In this document: positions 6,050-8,453 of the stretch, piece after piece
Position numbering within the stretch: the stretch's first letter is position 1
Layout: every line of letters starts with the position of its first letter
NCBI GenBank assembly: GCA_021815285.1
Contig: JAKAHE010000084.1
Span: forward strand, 1-8,453
From: Nitrospirota bacterium
GTDB taxonomy: Bacteria; Nitrospirota; JACRHJ01
Reading direction: 5' to 3'
Length of the DNA stretch: 8,453 nucleotides
Position numbers and translations under genes: made by a program
The notes under the pieces: model-generated
What the model was told of the DNA's origin: nothing
The model's database searches: none
What the model saw: only the letters and a program-made list of their open reading frames with translations

Positions 6050-7230
6050 CCGTCCTTCCTCCCGGATGTGTCCCTCTTTGCAAACCTGCCGTAAAGATTT
6101 TTCACTGCCTGCAATCCTATATTCCGCTCGGTTCCGGCGGACGCTACGAGATAAACCCCGATAGAGCCTACGACCACGTTCGGCAGAAGCGCGGCGATTA
6201 ACGGCGCCAGCCTTCCGGCGGACGCCGCATCTTCTCCGCCCTTCATCAAGGCGTAATAAAGAGTGAAGATAATGAGCGCGACGGTCAGCCCTGATGATTT
6301 GCCGGAGCGCCGCGAGAACATGCCGAGAGGCGGGCCTACAAAACCGAAGATAATGCAGGCGAGAGGAATTGTAAAGCGCTTGTAATACTCCGTCATAAGG
6401 TCGGAGCTCTGTTTCCCCGCCCCCGCCATCCGGCGCGCCGCATCCAGAAGCTCGCCAAGCGACATCTCCCGCTTGTCCATTTTATCCGCATCCGAATCCC
6501 CCAGGAATTTCTGATAGAGGTTTATGGAGAGCGTGTTGTTGACGAATTTAATCTCCTGGTAAGAGCCGGACTTGTTCTCTTTCCTGTGTATGCTGCCGTC
6601 TTTCAGCACAAGATAGGCATATCCGGTAGACACGTCCATGTTTAAAATTCCCTGGCGGGCTATTATCACATACGGGTCGTTCGGGTCTCTTTCGTCGGAG
6701 ATGAAGACCCCGTCCATCACGTTCGGCGCCGGGACTTTGTTTGCGTATATCACCAGGTTCTTGAACGAGTCGTTGAATACCCCTTCTTCTATGTCGGCGA
6801 AGGCGTGAGTCCTGGCAAGGGTAAAGACCTCTTTCTTGAAGTTTCTCGCCTTGTAAGGTCCGAGATAGAGCGAGAAATACGCTGTCACAGCGGCGGTTAC
6901 AAGGCTTATGGCGAGCACCGGAGCCATTAGCCGGTAGACGGAGAACCCGGTGGCCTTCAGGGCGACTATCTCGCTGTCCGTGGAGAGTCGCCCGAACGCC
7001 ACCAGCGCCGCAAGGAGGAGCGCCATGGGGATTGTCAACGTCAGGAAGGACGGCATTATATACGAGACAAGCCGCAGGACCTCCGTCAGGGGCACGCCTT
7101 TTGTAACTATAAGGTCTGTAAGCTTGAATATCCTGTTTATCAGGAGCACGAAGGTGAAAAGGAGAAGACCCAGAAAAAAGGGCGGTACCAGCTCTTTTAT
7201 TATGTAACGGTCAATTATCTTCACAAGCAT
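6046..7230 (-). CDS. lptF: LPS export ABC transporter permease LptF
   Basis: LptF is the partner of LptG in the LptB2FG transporter that extracts LPS from the inner membrane. The 394-residue product starts IIDRYIIKELVPPFFLGLLLFTFVLL, a family-typical opening into the first membrane segment (about 16-36); further segments lie near 58-80 and 101-123. A periplasmic domain spans about 125-275, and three segments follow (about 285-305, 312-330, 341-364). SEIVALKATGFSVYRL (86-101) is the coupling-helix region facing LptB. It is first in a two-gene operon and overlaps lptG by four bases. The ATG at 7228-7230 lacks a visible ribosome site, and a strong promoter -10 box ends only three bases before it, so the message may be leaderless or translation may begin at the in-frame GTG at 7222-7224, two codons later. 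The hydrophilic tail after residue 365 is rich in Lys and Arg. Confidence 0.92.
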   Translation of the reverse strand: MLVKIIDRYIIKELVPPFFLGLLLFTFVLLINRIFKLTDLIVTKGVPLTEVLRLVSYIMPSFLTLTIPMALLLAALVAFGRLSTDSEIVALKATGFSVYRLMAPVLAISLVTAAVTAYFSLYLGPYKARNFKKEVFTLARTHAFADIEEGVFNDSFKNLVIYANKVPAPNVMDGVFISDERDPNDPYVIIARQGILNMDVSTGYAYLVLKDGSIHRKENKSGSYQEIKFVNNTLSINLYQKFLGDSDADKMDKREMSLGELLDAARRMAGAGKQSSDLMTEYYKRFTIPLACIIFGFVGPPLGMFSRRSGKSSGLTVALIIFTLYYALMKGGEDAASAGRLAPLIAALLPNVVVGSIGVYLVASAGTERNIGLQAVKNLYGRFAKRDTSGRKDG

Positions 7231-7233
7231 GAA

Positions 7234-7262
7234 ATTCTAACGGAACGGCAGAGGCATGTCAA
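7234..7262 (-). promoter_or_regulatory. Sigma-70-type promoter for lptF-lptG
   Basis: On the minus strand, TTGACA (7262-7257), a 17-bp spacer and TAGAAT (7239-7234, five of six matches) form a near-consensus promoter. Transcription would start near 7227, inside or just after the annotated lptF start codon. The promoter looks real by sequence; the consequence for translation initiation is uncertain. Confidence 0.7.
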
Positions 7263-7274
7263 ACACAAAGCGGC

Positions 7275-7290
7275 AATAATCCGGATTATT
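7275..7290. promoter_or_regulatory. Perfect 16-bp palindrome between lptF and mlaE (possible operator)
   Basis: AATAATCCGGATTATT equals its own reverse complement over all 16 bases. It is centred about 55 bases upstream of the predicted lptF transcription start, a common place for an activator dimer, and about 95 bases upstream of the possible mlaE start. A T-rich tract (7289-7299) follows on the plus strand, but a stem of six AT-only pairs closed by two CG steps would be a poor terminator. Binding protein unknown. Confidence 0.45.
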
Positions 7291-7342
7291 TATTTTTTTC
7301 TTGTGGTTAGAGTTTTCCTAAAGTTGTATCTTTAAAAAACAC

Positions 7343-7371
7343 TTGCCAACCGGCGCGCGTGCTATTATTAT
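7343..7371 (+). promoter_or_regulatory. Weak candidate promoter for mlaE-mlaF
   Basis: TTGCCA (7343-7348), a 17-bp spacer and TATTAT (7366-7371, overlapping two other AT-rich -10-like hexamers, one preceded by TGC at 7360-7362) could drive mlaE. Transcription would then start near 7378, leaving about ten bases before the ATG and excluding the AAAGG at 7373-7377 from the message. Either the leader is extremely short or the true promoter is elsewhere in 7290-7345. Confidence 0.35.
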
Positions 7372-7387
7372 AAAAGGCTTGAGCATA

Positions 7388-8173
7388 ATGGATTACATAC
7401 TGGCTATACCAAGGGGTATCGGAGCGGCTGTGCTGAGCGTCCTCCGGGATATGGGAGACATGTTCCTTTTCCTGGGAAGGACGGTATACTGGACTTTTAT
7501 CCCGCCGCTTAAAATAAACCGGGTAATCCGCCAGATAGGGTTCATTGGGGCCAGGAGCACTGCGCTTATCGTCCTTACGGGGGCGTTTACGGGCATGATC
7601 CTGGGCCTCCAGATATATTACACCCTCCAGAAATTCGGCGCTGAGGCGTACCTGGGCCCGGCTATAGCGCTCTCCGTGATAAGAGAACTGGGGCCAGTGC
7701 TCGCGGCGCTTATGATAATAGGCCGGGCGGGTTCCGCGCTGTCTGCGGAAATCGGTATAATGCGCATTACCGAGCAGGTTGACGCGCTGGAATCCATGTC
7801 CCTGTCCCCGTTTCGTTACCTGATGGTGCCGAACATGCTTGCGGCCCTGATATCGTTCCCTCTTCTCGGCGCGATATTCAACGTTGTCGCAATATACGGA
7901 GGATACCTTATCGGCGTAAAGCTCCTGGGACTCTCTCCGGGGACATATTTTTCCGGAATAAAGGACTTCGTGGGCTTCAGGGACATCAGGGACGGCATTA
8001 TAAAAAGCCTGTGTTTCGGCGTTATCATGATATGGATATCCTGCTATAAAGGCTATAACACGGAGCATGGCGCGGAGGGCGTCAGCCGCGCAACGACGAC
8101 ATCGGTCGTAATGGCGTCTACGCTCGTTCTCGTCTGGGATTATTTCTTAAACTCGGTTATGTTGAATTTCTGA
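7388..8173 (+). CDS. mlaE: MlaE-family ABC permease (outer-membrane lipid asymmetry / phospholipid transport)
   Basis: MlaE is the inner-membrane permease that, with MlaF and an MCE protein (MlaD), moves phospholipids between inner and outer membranes and so maintains outer-membrane asymmetry. The 261-residue product carries the family's hallmark block VIRELGPVLAALMIIGRAGSALSAEIGIMRITEQVDALE (about 97-135), preceded by LTGAFTGMILGLQIYYTLQKFG (63-84) and followed by YLMVPNMLAALISFPLL (144-160); the C-terminal part has ISCYKGY (217-223) and ends in a hydrophobic VVMASTLVLVWDYFLNSVML. Start: ATG 7388 agrees with the usual N-terminus; an AAAGG at 7373-7377 is a somewhat distant ribosome site, and in-frame codons from 7343 would add an unconvincing extension. 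mlaF follows with no gap. The membrane segments and length are normal for the family. The direction of lipid movement is not decided by sequence. Confidence 0.93.
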   Translation: MDYILAIPRGIGAAVLSVLRDMGDMFLFLGRTVYWTFIPPLKINRVIRQIGFIGARSTALIVLTGAFTGMILGLQIYYTLQKFGAEAYLGPAIALSVIRELGPVLAALMIIGRAGSALSAEIGIMRITEQVDALESMSLSPFRYLMVPNMLAALISFPLLGAIFNVVAIYGGYLIGVKLLGLSPGTYFSGIKDFVGFRDIRDGIIKSLCFGVIMIWISCYKGYNTEHGAEGVSRATTTSVVMASTLVLVWDYFLNSVMLNF

Positions 8174-8453
8174 ATGATAGAAGTCAAAGACATACGTAAG
8201 TCCTTCGGCGGACAGGCGGTTTTAAAAGGCGTGTCCTTTACCGTGGATAAGGGCGAGATTTTCGCCGTAATCGGCGGCAGCGGACAGGGGAAAAGCGTCC
8301 TTTTGAAGGTCATAATGCGCCTCCTGGAGGCCGATTCCGGTGATATTCTAATCGACGGGAAGTCTATCCGGGGCCTTAAGGGCCAGGCGCTCTACAAAAT
8401 GCGCGACCGTGTCGGTTATCTATTCCAGGGGGGCGCGCTCTTCGAGATCGGAA
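8174..8453 (+). CDS. mlaF: MlaF-type ABC transporter ATP-binding protein (3' end missing)
   Basis: The first 93 residues of an ABC ATPase are visible before the window ends. It begins MIEVKDIRKSFGGQAVLKGVSF, has Walker A GGSGQGKS (34-41) and a Q-loop GYLFQGGALF (81-90); the FQ-x-GALF pattern is typical of MlaF and its relatives. The signature motif and Walker B lie outside the window. The ATG follows the mlaE stop directly (TGAATG) and has no separate ribosome site, so translation is probably coupled to mlaE. It would supply the energy for the MlaE permease; an mlaD-type MCE gene is expected next, but this is not visible. Confidence 0.9.
   Translation, partial: MIEVKDIRKSFGGQAVLKGVSFTVDKGEIFAVIGGSGQGKSVLLKVIMRLLEADSGDILIDGKSIRGLKGQALYKMRDRVGYLFQGGALFEIG

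Noticed and set aside
7307..8068. Long open frame of about 250 codons on the minus strand, opposite mlaE
   Set aside because: It lies antisense to a clear mlaE, its product is rich in charged, Tyr and His residues with no family likeness or membrane pattern, and it has no ribosome site; a shadow of the GC-rich coding strand.
1..8453. Mobile elements, CRISPR arrays, tRNA or rRNA genes, phage or toxin-antitoxin genes
   Set aside because: No transposase-like or integrase-like protein, no regularly spaced direct repeats and no recognisable structural RNA other than the riboswitch; nearly all bases belong to ordinary chromosomal genes.

Overview
This window looks like a piece of a Gram-negative (diderm), probably anaerobic or facultative bacterial chromosome. 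It is moderately GC-rich, and its genes often use the Ile codon ATA and the Arg codon AGG. Diderm status follows from lptF/lptG and mlaE/mlaF, which build and maintain an LPS-containing, asymmetric outer membrane. The left half concerns molybdenum or tungsten metabolism. A Desulfobacterota- or Nitrospirota-like source fits the gene content and codon habits, but that is an inference and the sequence alone does not fix the taxon.

Region 1 (1-3160, + strand) is a tight gene run: the 3' part of an FmdE-family gene with a C-terminal zinc finger; fdhD, the sulfurtransferase that activates formate dehydrogenases; a MoeA/MogA-like molybdopterin-binding protein with a cysteine-rich tail; and modB, the molybdate permease. 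Together they suggest supply of the metal and maturation of a Mo/W-pterin enzyme, probably a formate dehydrogenase.

Region 2 (3161-3454) is a regulatory segment. It holds a weak terminator-like hairpin after modB, a near-consensus sigma-70-type promoter (TTGACA, 17 bp, TATACT), an RNA closely resembling the Moco/Tuco (molybdenum/tungsten cofactor) riboswitch, and an intrinsic terminator. A candidate antiterminator helix competes with both riboswitch P1 and the terminator arm, so a cofactor-controlled transcriptional OFF switch can be proposed. Region 3 (3455-4956, + strand) is the controlled pair modA-modC, overlapping by ATGA. The molybdate transporter is therefore split: modB lies upstream of the switch and modA/modC downstream of it.

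Region 4 (4961-7230, - strand) is lptF-lptG, the two membrane subunits of the LPS export transporter, converging on modC with a 4-base gap. Region 5 (7231-7387) is a divergent promoter region with a strong lptF promoter almost touching the start codon and a perfect 16-bp palindrome. Region 6 (7388-8453, + strand) is mlaE followed directly by mlaF, which runs off the window; these encode the permease and ATPase of a phospholipid-transport ABC system. I see no rRNA, tRNA, CRISPR array, insertion sequence, phage gene or origin. The most interesting element is the riboswitch-controlled, split mod locus.
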